DNA of 64,000 nucleotides from Haloarcula regularis (lineage in GTDB: Archaea; Halobacteriota; Halobacteria; Halobacteriales; Haloarculaceae): positions 1 through 64,000 of the forward strand of contig NZ_CP119795.1 in assembly GCF_029338315.1 (NCBI RefSeq), in the 5' to 3' direction. Under the pieces are notes generated by a model. That model was given only the letters and a program-made list of their open reading frames with translations. It did not search any database and had not been told where the DNA came from. Of this stretch, positions 44,783-54,424 are shown in pieces; the first letter of the stretch is position 1; the number at the start of each line of letters is the position of its first letter. A program made the translations under genes and the position numbers.

Positions 44783-46207
44783 CTATGGGCTACACTCTGG
44801 ACTAAGGCTGAAGAAATCGAAATCGAAGCTGGAAGACTCGAGTTCCTCTTCATCCAGCGCTTCGACTCGTTCTACTTCGTTTTCGTCCAGGAACTCGTAT
44901 TCTTCGCCGATTTCACGGGTGATCCGCTTAATCACAGCTAAAACTTCTGAGATGCCCGATCGAGTCAGTGTGAGAAGCTCCTTGAGCAACACTACGTAAG
45001 CCTTCAAACCTAGCGTCCGAGCAACGAACCCGAGCAAGTATTTTCGCGCCATACCCACAAGGAAAGACGCCACACGACCTGTAACGCCAAACGCTGTTGC
45101 AAGAAGGTCAGCGATTAAGATTCCGAGACTCAACAACATATTCTCAATCTCATTTACTGCCTCTTCTGGATCTGCCTCGGTTACCGCACATGCATCATCA
45201 ACTAATTGACTGAGACTACTGACTACAGGAAGAAGTGACATACTCCACCGTGTCCAGCTCGTTGTTCGGGTTGTCAATTGGTACGCCAACGAAGCATCGT
45301 ACCCTAACTGATCCTCGACGAGACCTAAGACGATTTTGAGACCGGAGAGAACTTGAGCTGCTTCAGGTACGGACTCTTCCAAATTACTTCCGTGGAACTC
45401 CTCTGGGACTTCGACACAGATGGCAGATGCCAAGTCCCGTCCTGCCTCCACTAATGGTGATTCTTCGTCTGGGAGTCCAGTATACAGTTCCTCCATCTTC
45501 GTGGGTACCTGGTTCTCCACCTTTTCTAAGGCAGGATTGACCGCTCGAACAGAGACATCTACCGACACCCTGTCCTTTGAGGTATATTCCAGTACATCAT
45601 CTGTCCAATCGAATACAGCAAAGTAGTCACCTGGCTCCACCACATGTGACTCCATCAACTCACTGGACGATTCCCGGGTTAAACACTCCAGAGCATACAT
45701 ATCTACTTGAGGAGAGCCTTCTCCCCAATCTACCTGTCTATCTCCCCACTTTGGGATATTATCTAAATGTATATTCTCGCGGTGGGCTTTTGTCGGCAGA
45801 GAGATCTGCCCTAACGGTCCCAGCGAGTACGTATTATCCGTTAGAAGCGGTCCATCTACAATCGGGAACCGACCGACCTTCGTCTTGTACTCCCCGAAAT
45901 CGTCCTCATCAAATATCAAGACGTCCGGCGTATCGAACCCCTCATTCGGGTTGACCTCGTACTCAATCAGCAAAGGTTCGTCCCACCCGGCATCAATCTC
46001 AAACGCCCAGTAACGACGCTCGGATGACAGCACAAGTTCGCCATATGCTTCTGAGTATACTATATCAAGAGTCTCGCCATCTGGAGGTTGGGGTGTTGGC
46101 AGATCGCTTTCAGAGTCTGCTCCTTGAACCACACCTGTCCCGAGGAGATATGATCCTCCGATGATAGCACCAGATTTAGTCAGAAACTGTCGACGAGACC
46201 TATCCAT
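44783..46207 (-). CDS. Tat-exported protein of unknown function
   Basis: 474 residues from ATG 46207. A twin-arginine signal comes first: RSRRQFLTKSGAIIGGSYLL near residues 3-22. A beta-rich domain covers residues 40-220 and a largely helical, partly hydrophobic domain covers 260-430 (MLLSLGILIADLLATAFGVT; GMARKYLLGFVARTLGLKAY). It ends in an acidic, Phe-rich tail. The helical part could insert in a membrane after export. The downstream TraB-like membrane gene is probably a partner or protector. The function is unknown, and the composition is AT-rich. Confidence 0.7.
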   Translation of the reverse strand: MDRSRRQFLTKSGAIIGGSYLLGTGVVQGADSESDLPTPQPPDGETLDIVYSEAYGELVLSSERRYWAFEIDAGWDEPLLIEYEVNPNEGFDTPDVLIFDEDDFGEYKTKVGRFPIVDGPLLTDNTYSLGPLGQISLPTKAHRENIHLDNIPKWGDRQVDWGEGSPQVDMYALECLTRESSSELMESHVVEPGDYFAVFDWTDDVLEYTSKDRVSVDVSVRAVNPALEKVENQVPTKMEELYTGLPDEESPLVEAGRDLASAICVEVPEEFHGSNLEESVPEAAQVLSGLKIVLGLVEDQLGYDASLAYQLTTRTTSWTRWSMSLLPVVSSLSQLVDDACAVTEADPEEAVNEIENMLLSLGILIADLLATAFGVTGRVASFLVGMARKYLLGFVARTLGLKAYVVLLKELLTLTRSGISEVLAVIKRITREIGEEYEFLDENEVERVEALDEEELESSSFDFDFFSLSPECSP

Positions 46208-46320
46208 TCAAATCCCAATTTATAGCCCACTCAAAAATGTCTATCCCTGAGATATCTGCGAATCTGTATGATATTTATTGAGCCGCATCTATTTTATTAC
46301 ATTCCGAACATACCGTCTCT

Positions 46321-47522
46321 ATGACTCTTAAAGAGAGCATCTGTGGTCACCAACCCGATCACACGATGGGGAACATGCTGCATAAGATGTTTCCGCGCCA
46401 TCTTCTCCAGAGCGACGAGGACTATATCTGTCAGCGTTCGGAATGGAACGACACTGGCCGCTGCATCCTTCATGCCGAGGTGGAGTCCAAACCACCGGAT
46501 GAAGTCCGCGAAGCGCTGAACCAAGGTGGTCGCCTCGACGACCTCTACCTGCGAAACACTCGCGTCGACGACGTCACTATTGCGGACCAGACGATCGTCA
46601 ACGCAGATTTCCGGGGTGCGATTCTAACTGATGTTTCTTTCTCCAGCTGCTATCTCTGGGATGTCGACTTCTCAAACGCCGGTCTGAAACAGGTCAGGTT
46701 CTCCAACGCAAATATCTTTCAAACATATTTCAGGGGGCAACATGTCGAGGCATCAGCTTTCGAGAAGCAAGACTACCTGACACTCGGTTCGATGGCGCAC
46801 ATCTTCGAGGAGCGAACTTCGAACGGGCTAACGTTGAGGAGTGTACCTTCGATAACACGGATCTTCGAGATGCTGACTTCGTGGGCGCGGCACTCTACCA
46901 CACATCGTTTCAGAACGCTCGAATCGATGATGACACGGATTTCGGTCGCCAAACGTGGTACGAGGGTGGCGGCTTAGTCCAGTCCATGATCAATGAGCGT
47001 CCACGGGTTGACGACGCGGAACTCATGATGCACGATCACCGGGACCCGAATGAGGATCCCTATGAACGGGCGGCCTGGCAGTACCGGATGTTGTCACAAT
47101 TGTATCGAGACAACTCTGAGCCGGAGCAGGCCCGGGAGTACTACATTGATGAAAAGAATGCTCGCCGCGTGCTGTATCGCCGGAAGCGTAAGTTCCGGTC
47201 ATATGTGAAGGCGGAGCTGTCGCGGTGGGTCACACGGTATGGGGAGAGTCCGTGGTTCGTGGTCGGGTGGTCGTTTGCCGTAATTGCGGGGGCGGCGGCG
47301 CTATACTCACATTTCGGTGGTATTCGGCAGGGCGGGGAGGTAGTAACCTCTGATCCGATACAGTTGTTGTATTTCAGTGTGGTGACCTTCACTACGTTGG
47401 GATATGGTGACTATCAGCCAGCAACAGGCCTGACACAGCTTATTGCTAGTACAGAAGCATTGCTTGGAGCTTTACTGATGGCTCTATTGGTATTCGTGTT
47501 GGGACGGCGCGTAACGTGGTAA
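46321..47522 (+). CDS. Pentapeptide-repeat protein fused to a two-helix potassium channel, frameshifted at 46776-46777
   Basis: About 400 residues once restored, from ATG 46321. The first half is pentapeptide repeats (NADFRGAILTDVSFSSCYLW; DVDFSNAGLKQVRFSNANIF). After the slip at CC 46776-46777 it continues DTRFDGAHLRGANFERANVE, ECTFDNTDLRDADF and so on. A coiled linker follows. The C-terminus is an ion-channel module: one helix (FVVGWSFAVIAGAAALYSHF), the filter TFTTLGYGD, and a second helix (STEALLGALLMALLVFVLGR). This matches known pentapeptide/Ion_trans_2 fusions in haloarchaea, which are probably K+ channels with a cytosolic sensor domain. It is divergent from the Tat-exported gene. Confidence 0.8.
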
Positions 47523-47645
47523 ATCGTTAATTGAGGTTGTGGCTGCGCGCGCAGCGACGTTAGGAGCGAGCACGGAGCGGAGGGTGGGGCGGCGGGGTCA
47601 GGGTCGGTCCGGCACACACCAAAAAAAAGAGGGCGTCGCGCTCGC

Positions 47646-48512
47646 CTACTCTTCCCACCACCGACCGCGCTCTGGGAATTCGATCCTGCTCCAGCCCGTG
47701 ATGGCGATGCTGCACCGCTCCTGGTACCAGTTCTTCTTGACAGCCCGGAACCGGACCGTCTCACCTTCGTTCACGACCGTTTTCCGAGAGGCCTTCCAGA
47801 TGGTGAACTTGATTTTCCCGCTATCGTCCTCGATCAACCCAACCTGAGAAATCGACGTGTCACTCGGATCCCAGAGCTGGCTAACTGTGCCTTCGACCGT
47901 CACCTCACCGACCGGGACGTCCGGCACGTCCGCGATGGGCACGATTGCCCCCGGCGCCGCCTTCAGTTCCTCGAGGGTCTCCAGCACCGCCTTCGTGACG
48001 TCCCGCCCGCGCTGCACCTTCTCGGCCAACTGCTTCGCGACGACCGCTCTCGACCAGCCGCCCTTCACCTCGTCGCTGATCCGCATCGCCTGCTCGTTGA
48101 CCGCCGCGAGTTCCTCTTGCGTCAGCTTCTCCCGGGGATCCGTGCGCTCCGCCGGCGCCGGCTCGTCACGACCACACTGCTCGCTGACGACCTCTCGCGT
48201 GCGCTGCTCACGACCGTCCTGCGTTCCCAGCTCGGCCTGGGCACTGATGCGCTCCAGTTCGGCTTCCCGCGCCCGAATGCGCTCTTCCTGTTCGAGGGTG
48301 ACACCGTGAATCCGGTCCTCGCTCGTGTCCGCGATCCCGTCCGGGTGGTTCGCATCCACCTTCGCCTGCGTCTCCTGCTCGACCGCGGCCTCGAACTCCG
48401 GCGTCTCGTCGACGACCGGGAAGCCGTCTTCATCGACCGCCTGACCGCCCGCGTTCTCGAATGCCTGTTCATCGACCGAAACGACCTTTCCGCTAGCGTT
48501 GTTACTAGACAT
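47646..48512 (-). CDS. OB-fold (RPA-like) DNA-binding protein
   Basis: 288 residues from ATG 48512. A long acidic coiled N-terminal half is followed by an OB-fold: VGEVTVEGTVSQLWDPSDTS, then LIEDDSGKIKFTIWKAS and EGETVRFRAVKKNWYQE (about residues 195-275). This is the single-strand-binding RPA type seen on haloarchaeal plasmids. A perfect hairpin CCGCGATG-TAGGAG-CATCGCGG sits 57 bases upstream, recalling the leader family with a different flank. It probably supports replication or repair of the replicon. Confidence 0.75.
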   Translation of the reverse strand: MSSNNASGKVVSVDEQAFENAGGQAVDEDGFPVVDETPEFEAAVEQETQAKVDANHPDGIADTSEDRIHGVTLEQEERIRAREAELERISAQAELGTQDGREQRTREVVSEQCGRDEPAPAERTDPREKLTQEELAAVNEQAMRISDEVKGGWSRAVVAKQLAEKVQRGRDVTKAVLETLEELKAAPGAIVPIADVPDVPVGEVTVEGTVSQLWDPSDTSISQVGLIEDDSGKIKFTIWKASRKTVVNEGETVRFRAVKKNWYQERCSIAITGWSRIEFPERGRWWEE

Positions 48513-48884
48513 TGGAATCACTCACCGGTGATTTCCGACGAAGGCGCTCACGCGCCGACACCGCGATGCTCCTACATCGCGGTTTTCCGACGACAACGAC
48601 CGACAGAACCATCTGCGCGCTCTCGCTCGCGCCTTCGCGAGCGCCCTACCGGGCGCGAGCGAGAGCGCGCCTGTATCAGGTGGCCCCAACCAGCGCCGCG
48701 CGCCGACCCGCCCGGAGCGAGCGGCCAGCGGAGTAAGCGTGGGGGGTGAGCAGCCACGCCGCGCAACCCCTCGCGCTTACCCGCTGGCGCCGAGGGCACA
48801 TGCATTTTAGCCCGGCAGGAACCGCACCCACCGGAGCGGAAGCCCGCCCGGAATGGTCGGTCGCGAGCGACGCGGAGGGCGGAA
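48513..48884. other. Gene-free GC-rich upstream region
   Basis: Holds the hairpin upstream of the OB-fold gene and the GC-rich 5' flank of structured repeat copy A. Open frames here are composition artefacts. Confidence 0.4.
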
Positions 48885-49122
48885 TGCGGCGAGCGGTGCG
48901 TGCCGTCACGTAGACACCTGCCCAGCCGATCACGTCGCTGGGTGGGCCATCGACACTCCTGGCGGATTCAGAAAGGGCGAGGCCGTCTCGGCCGTCCCCC
49001 GACCCCGCAAGCACCACAGGGACGAGGCGCGCAGCGGCGTCCTTGTGAGCGAAGCGAATGAGGGCCAGCGAGACGCAGTCTCGCGTGGTCACGGAACATC
49101 GCGCGGCCGAGGGCTTTTAGAG
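48885..49122 (+). ncRNA. Structured repeat / candidate non-coding RNA, copy A
   Basis: A block of about 240 bases shared with 50125-50358. Shared landmarks: CACCTG-CCAGCCG, TGG-GGA-TCAGAAAGGGCGAGGCCG, CGACCCCGCAAGCACC, GCGAAGCGAATGAGGGCCAG, the perfect hairpin GCGAGAC-GCA-GTCTCGC, and CGGCCGAGGGCTTT at the end. Differences concentrate in probable stems. I believe similar blocks are common between haloarchaeal genes but know no assigned function. The strand is chosen from the GC-hairpin and T-rich end and is uncertain. Confidence 0.5.
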
Positions 49123-49231
49123 ATCGTCCCCGTCGACAAGTGCTACCGTGCTCCTGGTTTAGGCTCCCGGCCGGCTATGTGCATTCAGGGCGGTGTTTCG
49201 TGACAACTATTTTGATACTCGACTCTTAATT

Positions 49232-49732
49232 ATGGATATGATTGAGACGGGGGCAACTGCGCCCGATTTTACGCTGACAGGGACACAAGGCGACGAAGTG
49301 CGAGAATTCACTCTGTCAGAGTTCGCTGCTGGTCGGCCGACGATGCTAGTATTCTATGTCTATGACTTTAGTCCGGTGTGTGAAGACCAGATGTGCGAAC
49401 TGAATGATATGGAGATTTTGACATTTAACGATGATGTCGCTGTCCTCGGCGTCTCACCTGATGGACCATACAGCCATCAACAGTTCATCAGGCAAAACAA
49501 CTTGTCGTATCCACTCTTGACTGACGAGGACAAGCAAGTATATGACCAATACGGGATGCTCACCCAGTCCCCAGAGGGTAAACGTAAACACAAACGCGGG
49601 ATTATTCTACTTGATGCTGACCGTACTGTGCGCTATCGATGGATTGCCAAGGATAATTGGGATCAGTGGGATATGGAGCCACTCTATGAGGCCTATGAAA
49701 TTAGTCTCGACTTGGTATCGACTGTCGAATAA
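49232..49732 (+). CDS. Peroxiredoxin (AhpC/TSA, Bcp-like)
   Basis: 166 residues from ATG 49232. The thioredoxin fold begins GATAPDFTLTGTQGDEVREF. The peroxidatic region is YDFSPVCEDQMCELND, with Cys in the expected F-x-P-x-C position and a second Cys four residues later. It reduces peroxides using thiols. It stands alone between the two structured repeats in an AT-rich patch, so it may have been carried in. Confidence 0.85.
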   Translation: MDMIETGATAPDFTLTGTQGDEVREFTLSEFAAGRPTMLVFYVYDFSPVCEDQMCELNDMEILTFNDDVAVLGVSPDGPYSHQQFIRQNNLSYPLLTDEDKQVYDQYGMLTQSPEGKRKHKRGIILLDADRTVRYRWIAKDNWDQWDMEPLYEAYEISLDLVSTVE

Positions 49733-49792
49733 TGACCTAAAGACTTCATCCCCAATAGAAAATCCCGACGAGTATACTGTAACACCCAACTA

Positions 49793-50056
49793 ATGTCCTT
49801 ACGTGATTGGATTCCTGGATTGAGTTCATTTGACAAGATACGAGTAAAGAATTTCAAACAATGTGTTTCCGAATCTAACGGGGTGACGCTGATTGATGGT
49901 CGTCGGCTACGGGGTGGACATCGCGTAACACTTCTACTTCGCGAAGACTCGTCAGTAGGTGCCGAACTGGTTCGGATGTTTAATACACCACATATTGAAT
50001 TCATTGACTTATATATTGATGATGGTAATACATATATTGAGGTTAACATAACCTGA
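49793..50056 (+). CDS. Small protein of unknown function
   Basis: 87 residues from ATG 49793. It has an alpha/beta profile: FKQCVSESNGVTLIDGRRLR, VTLLLREDSSVGAELVRMFN and a beta tail FIDLYIDDGNTYIEVNI. No motif is recognised. It is AT-rich like the peroxiredoxin gene before it and is followed directly by structured repeat copy B. Confidence 0.55.
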   Translation: MSLRDWIPGLSSFDKIRVKNFKQCVSESNGVTLIDGRRLRGGHRVTLLLREDSSVGAELVRMFNTPHIEFIDLYIDDGNTYIEVNIT

Positions 50057-50124
50057 GAGTGAGATGCCAGTTCCTGTTGGGTGTGATTTGGGCCAAAGCA
50101 GCCTGCTGAGCGACGCTAAAGCGG

Positions 50125-50358
50125 GCAGCGGTGAGCGAGGCGGCCAGTAGATACACCTGTCCAGCCGGCTGCGATACCAGCGTTCCAGCTACCGTCCTGG
50201 TGGACTCAGAAAGGGCGAGGCCGCCTCGGTCGTCCCCGACCCCGCAAGCACCGCAGCCACGAGGTACGCAGCGGCGTTCTTATCAGCGAAACGAATGAGG
50301 GCCAGCGAGACGCAGTCTCGCGTGGTCGCGGGACGTCAAGCGGCCGAGGGCTTTCATC
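50125..50358 (+). ncRNA. Structured repeat / candidate non-coding RNA, copy B
   Basis: Second copy of the block at 48885-49122, in the same orientation. It keeps the GCGAGAC-GCA-GTCTCGC hairpin, GACCCCGCAAGCACCGCAGC and the CGGCCGAGGGCTTTCA end; GAGGCCG-TCTCGG becomes GAGGCCG-CCTCGG. Together the copies frame a 1 kb segment with the peroxiredoxin and a small gene. Confidence 0.5.
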
Positions 50359-50572
50359 GATGAGAGGTGAACCGTCTATCACGCTGCCTTCGTGCGATTT
50401 GCTCTGGACCAACACGGTGTTTGCAGTGGCGAAGAGCCACTTTGTCTATCCCCAGTCCTACTCAGAGCGTAAAATCACAAAAACGGTCGATATGACCTTT
50501 GTACCCCCGGAATGTAACGTGTTACTGAACGATGGGACTAACGTACTCGAACCGGAACGGGGTGAAGTACAG

Positions 50573-50776
50573 ATGAGTGACCTGCTTGATGCCGCAGAGG
50601 GCGCTATCGCGCTGGTGTGCGGGGGATTCATTTTCCTCCTGTTCGGAAGCGCGCTGGGGACGACGGGACTGATTGATCTCAGCTTTTGGGGGATCGTCTA
50701 CGTCCTCGTTGGTGTCGTTGTTCTCGTAACGGCCGCAGCAGCTGCAGCCGGTACCGTCATCTCGGAGGTTGTATGA
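50573..50776 (+). CDS. Small two-helix membrane protein
   Basis: 67 residues from ATG 50573. Two membrane helices: ALVCGGFIFLLFGSALG and FWGIVYVLVGVVVLVTAAAA. It ends ATGA-coupled to the HTH membrane protein at 50773. A longer in-frame extension upstream (to 50360) has no coding character and overlaps the end of structured repeat B. It is probably a partner subunit of the next gene. Confidence 0.65.
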   Translation: MSDLLDAAEGAIALVCGGFIFLLFGSALGTTGLIDLSFWGIVYVLVGVVVLVTAAAAAAGTVISEVV

Positions 50777-51555
50777 CACTACGCTCACTTCTCGTCGACC
50801 TCGTCTCGACGACTGACCGGAAGGAGATTCCAGACGAGCAGATTCTGAACGTCCTCCGTGAGAATGACCGGATCGCGATGGGAACACAGGATATCGCCGA
50901 TGCAGTAGATATGTCGCGACAGGGCGTCGAGAACCGATTAGACGAGCTCGAACTCGAGAACCGAGTCCAATCACAGAAAATCGGGAACGTTCTGGTTTGG
51001 GACCTGCATCAAGGTGAACGGCGAGACGTAGTTCCGCCTGAAATCGAACGCCTTGTTCACGCCTTTGACCTAATCCGAGACCAGTTTGCAATGACCCGCC
51101 GATTGGGAATGTATATCCTCCTCACCGGGTTTGCCCTCATCTTCACGAGTTTGAGCACAGCACTCGCGGCAACGCCGGTTGACCCCTTTGCGAACGTGCT
51201 GCTCGTGTGGGGCTACGGAGTTGCAGCAGGTGGCGGAGCAGCGTGGTTCGTCGGCGGTGGAACACAGCTTGCGACGATTGTTACTGAACACGTCGTCTAT
51301 TGGCGGTTGACTGGAGAATCACTCCGGACATGGAAAGAAAACGACGCTGCAACATCCAGCCACCGTGGTCAGATCGATATTCGCCTCGTGGCTGGCCTCT
51401 TTGTGCTCGTGCTCATCGGAGGCGCACTCGTTGGTGCTGCAAGTGACCTTCAGGCGGGGTTAGCTGCATCGTCTGCGTTTTCGTGGTTCGAAGCGACAGT
51501 CGTCGCTGGTCTATTTCTGGTCGCTCTTGTAGCGATGGTCCTGGGGATTGGATAA
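50773..51555 (+). CDS. Membrane-anchored winged-helix protein
   Basis: 260 residues from ATG 50773, overlapping the previous stop. The wHTH is at residues 20-80 (NVLRENDRIAMGTQDIADAV; DMSRQGVENRLDELE). Four membrane helices follow: YILLTGFALIFTSLSTALAA, NVLLVWGYGVAAGGGAAWFV, LVAGLFVLVLIGGALVGAAS and ATVVAGLFLVALVAMVLGIG. This is a one-component membrane regulator that could read a membrane signal and bind DNA directly. The pair with the small membrane protein resembles a sensor with an accessory subunit; that is inference. Confidence 0.75.
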   Translation: MTLRSLLVDLVSTTDRKEIPDEQILNVLRENDRIAMGTQDIADAVDMSRQGVENRLDELELENRVQSQKIGNVLVWDLHQGERRDVVPPEIERLVHAFDLIRDQFAMTRRLGMYILLTGFALIFTSLSTALAATPVDPFANVLLVWGYGVAAGGGAAWFVGGGTQLATIVTEHVVYWRLTGESLRTWKENDAATSSHRGQIDIRLVAGLFVLVLIGGALVGAASDLQAGLAASSAFSWFEATVVAGLFLVALVAMVLGIG

Positions 51556-51736
51556 GGAAGATACGAGCGGTTTTACATAGACGAGCCAAGCGAAACCCGC
51601 TCGTCCCTCACTAACCCGGGATTCCAACCGCTTACCTATGGGAACTGGCTCCATAGATATAACCCGCCTCTACGTCGAGATCTGCGTCGAGATATCGGAT
51701 GTGTATAATAGAAGCACCAATTAAATAACATATACT

Positions 51737-52852
51737 ATGTCTTTTATACATCTGTGGTTACTATTACTCGATGGTAGCAGTGTGAATCTCGACGATTTCA
51801 TCGATTGGCCCAGATGGGTTGGGGTCGGTATTCTCGGTGTGCTCGCAGCTGCCGGTCCCATTGTCGGACTATATACTCTATTGACAAGTAATTCGTCGTC
51901 GTTGCTCTTCATCGGGATCGGAACGCTCTTTCCGGTCATCGTGACGCTGGTCCTCGTCTCGTACGTCCTGCGATGCTGCAGCCGCCGATCAGGGGACACC
52001 CTACTCATCACGGGTGCCCTGGGTAGTTTGCTGTTGGCCCTCCTGTTTGCCGTGACAGCGACGAGTATCATTTGGGGGCAGCAAACGCTCGGGATCACGA
52101 TGGCGGATCCGTTCGTCCTCATCACCGAGATGTTGTTGGGTGGGGCGCTGTTTGGGCTGCTCTACGGCCATTACTACGGGCTGGCGATTCTTCAACGGCG
52201 TCGCTTACGGGAGAAGACTGCCGAATTACAACAGCAAAACGAGCGGCTTGACGACTTTGCCTCGATGCTCTCACACGATCTTCGCAACCCCCTCAACGTC
52301 GCACAGGGCCGTCTTGAATTAGCACAGGACGATGTAGAATCCGAACATCTCGATGCGGTCACCACCGCACACGACCGGATGGAGGCCCTGATCGAGAACC
52401 TCCTCGAGTTAGCGCAGTTCGAGCAAGCCGACATCGACCGCGAATCCGTTGATCTGGAGACACTGGTCGGACAATGTTGGATGCTTGTGGACACGAACGA
52501 GGCAACCCTTGTCTCAAATGTCGACGGCACAGTTGCTGCCGATCGCAACCAACTCCAGCGGCTCTTCGAGAATCTGTTTCGAAATGCTGTCGAACACGGC
52601 GGGAGCACCGTGACGGTGACGGTCGACGAGCTTGAGGACGGATTCTATGTCGAGGATGACGGTCCAGGCATTCCCCCGGAGATTCGCGATGACGTATTCG
52701 AAAGCGGGTTCACGACTGCGAACGAGAGTACCGGATTCGGACTCGGTATCGTCGCCGAGATTGCTCGCTCTCACGGGTGGAACCTTTCGGTTGCCGATGG
52801 TGCCGATGGCGGAGCCCGGATTAAGGTGACTGGTGTCGAATCCTTGCACTAG
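51737..52852 (+). CDS. Membrane histidine kinase
   Basis: 371 residues from ATG 51737. Four membrane helices fill the first 150 residues. The HisKA is SHDLRNPLNVAQGRLELAQD near residue 180. The HATPase motifs are NLFRNAVEHGG, DDGPGIPPEIRDDVFESGFT and STGFGLGIVAEI. It is close in kinase core to the soluble kinase at 31421. The TATA-like stretch AATAACATATACTATG overlaps the start, so the transcript may be leaderless. No response regulator is adjacent. Confidence 0.85.
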   Translation: MSFIHLWLLLLDGSSVNLDDFIDWPRWVGVGILGVLAAAGPIVGLYTLLTSNSSSLLFIGIGTLFPVIVTLVLVSYVLRCCSRRSGDTLLITGALGSLLLALLFAVTATSIIWGQQTLGITMADPFVLITEMLLGGALFGLLYGHYYGLAILQRRRLREKTAELQQQNERLDDFASMLSHDLRNPLNVAQGRLELAQDDVESEHLDAVTTAHDRMEALIENLLELAQFEQADIDRESVDLETLVGQCWMLVDTNEATLVSNVDGTVAADRNQLQRLFENLFRNAVEHGGSTVTVTVDELEDGFYVEDDGPGIPPEIRDDVFESGFTTANESTGFGLGIVAEIARSHGWNLSVADGADGGARIKVTGVESLH

Positions 52853-53068
52853 CAAGGAGTGTAGTGCATAGCGACCAAGGTGGACGCGATTCGAGTCCGT
52901 CCAGCCGACCCGACGCAATCGCTGGAGTCCGTGGAATTGATTGAACTGATAGCGCAACCGCAACACTACCGCTGATAGGCCCAGCCGACCACCATACATC
53001 GACCTACGACACCTCCAAATTCAGACGTCTGAACACCGTCAGGACACTCTCGAGTCACGTGCCCTGTC

Positions 53069-54274
53069 TCAGGTAGGTTCTGCATGTGGGAGTTGCATCC
53101 GGACGATCGTCCCGCGAGGTTCGTTCGAATCGAAGGACAGCGTACCGTCTGAGGCATCGACCACCCACTTGATGAACCAGAGGCCGACACCTTGCCCGTG
53201 AGCCAGCGGGGCCTCGTCAGCCCGATCGAGGGCTCTGAGCTCTATGGCGGGAATCCCGGGGCCGGTGTCGGCGACCTCAACGGTGACCTGGTCGGTCGAC
53301 GACTGTACGCTGATATCCACCGTGATATTGGGCGTATCGGCGTGGATCCACGCGTTGTGGAGTGCTTCGGCGACGGCCGACCCAATGAGTGGATGCGCTG
53401 CCACGCGAGCCGTCTCCGGGGCATCGATGGTGACATGGTCTCCCGGCGGGCCGACAGCATCACCAGCGAGGTATACCCGCGTGAAGGCCGCAATGTCCAC
53501 GGTCGTTGTTGCGACGCCGAACAGACCCTCCGAATCGAGGCGAATGAGTTTCTCCGTGTGTGTATGAAGCCGTTCAAGCGACCGTATTGCTCGCCGGTAC
53601 CAGTCGCGACTCTGATCGGTCTCGAGATCCGGTTCGATGAATTGGAGGCCGCCCAGTGCGACGGTCAACTCGTTGCGGACGTTGTGCCGCATCACTCGAT
53701 TGAGGACCCGAAGCTGCTGGTTGAGCTGCCGTGTCTGTCGATGTTCTGCCTCGAGAGATTGCTGGTAGGCTGCCAGCGAATCGAAGCCGAAGCCGATTGG
53801 GACGCCAACGATGGCCCCGGCACTCATCGCTGCAGTGAACCCGAACAGCCAATCGAAGGTGCCCCGCAATTCTCCAGCTTCCAGCACTAACACCATCGCG
53901 ACGGTCCCGGTTGCGACCGCCATTAACAGAACACCCATCAGCACGCCAGCGGCCTGTTTCTGTGCCGGGCGAGCCGCTAGTGACACCCAGTAGCCACAGA
54001 CGGCGAGGAAGACTGCTGCTGCCCCAGGAACGGCCGTTTGGAAGATCTCGATGCGGGGTGCACTTCCGATTGGGAACTGGATTACTGCGAGCACGGCGAA
54101 ACTAAACGCAAGAACGTATATGACGATCGGTGGCTGGCCTGGTATCAATCCATAGCCGGATACGAACTCTTTCAGCAGCTTACGGGCGAGCCACTCTCGG
54201 CGTGAAAACTGACTCCTCGGCAGCCCCGAGTGGGGGGTTTGGGTGTTTGAACTGGTCCGTCCGTCTGAGACCAT
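53069..54274 (-). CDS. Membrane histidine kinase
   Basis: 401 residues from ATG 54274. About six hydrophobic helices lie in residues 50-180. The HisKA-type motif is NRVMRHNVRNELTVALGGLQ, with ALHNAWIHADTPNI as the N box and VADTGPGIPAIE and GQGVGLWFIKWVVDASDGTL as G boxes. It shares the RHNxRNEL subtype with the multi-domain kinase at 32490. It faces the kinase at 51737 tail to tail. A HalOD1 gene lies just beyond its start, facing the same way. Confidence 0.8.
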   Translation of the reverse strand: MVSDGRTSSNTQTPHSGLPRSQFSRREWLARKLLKEFVSGYGLIPGQPPIVIYVLAFSFAVLAVIQFPIGSAPRIEIFQTAVPGAAAVFLAVCGYWVSLAARPAQKQAAGVLMGVLLMAVATGTVAMVLVLEAGELRGTFDWLFGFTAAMSAGAIVGVPIGFGFDSLAAYQQSLEAEHRQTRQLNQQLRVLNRVMRHNVRNELTVALGGLQFIEPDLETDQSRDWYRRAIRSLERLHTHTEKLIRLDSEGLFGVATTTVDIAAFTRVYLAGDAVGPPGDHVTIDAPETARVAAHPLIGSAVAEALHNAWIHADTPNITVDISVQSSTDQVTVEVADTGPGIPAIELRALDRADEAPLAHGQGVGLWFIKWVVDASDGTLSFDSNEPRGTIVRMQLPHAEPT

Positions 54275-54424
54275 ACTTCAATATCAAATTAGGAGTACTT
54301 AGTTCGCCACGGTGACACAAGTATTGGAGAGAATGCACACATGAGAGCTGTGGATACCGAACCAAGCAATACCGAGGCTGCCGAGGGATTTCGAGTTCAA
54401 TCGATATCGCCACAGCTTCAGTCG

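Noticed and set aside
50360..50572. N-terminal extension of the small membrane protein
   Set aside because: The stretch starts at the end of structured repeat B and has no coding character; ATG 50573 gives a compact two-helix protein.
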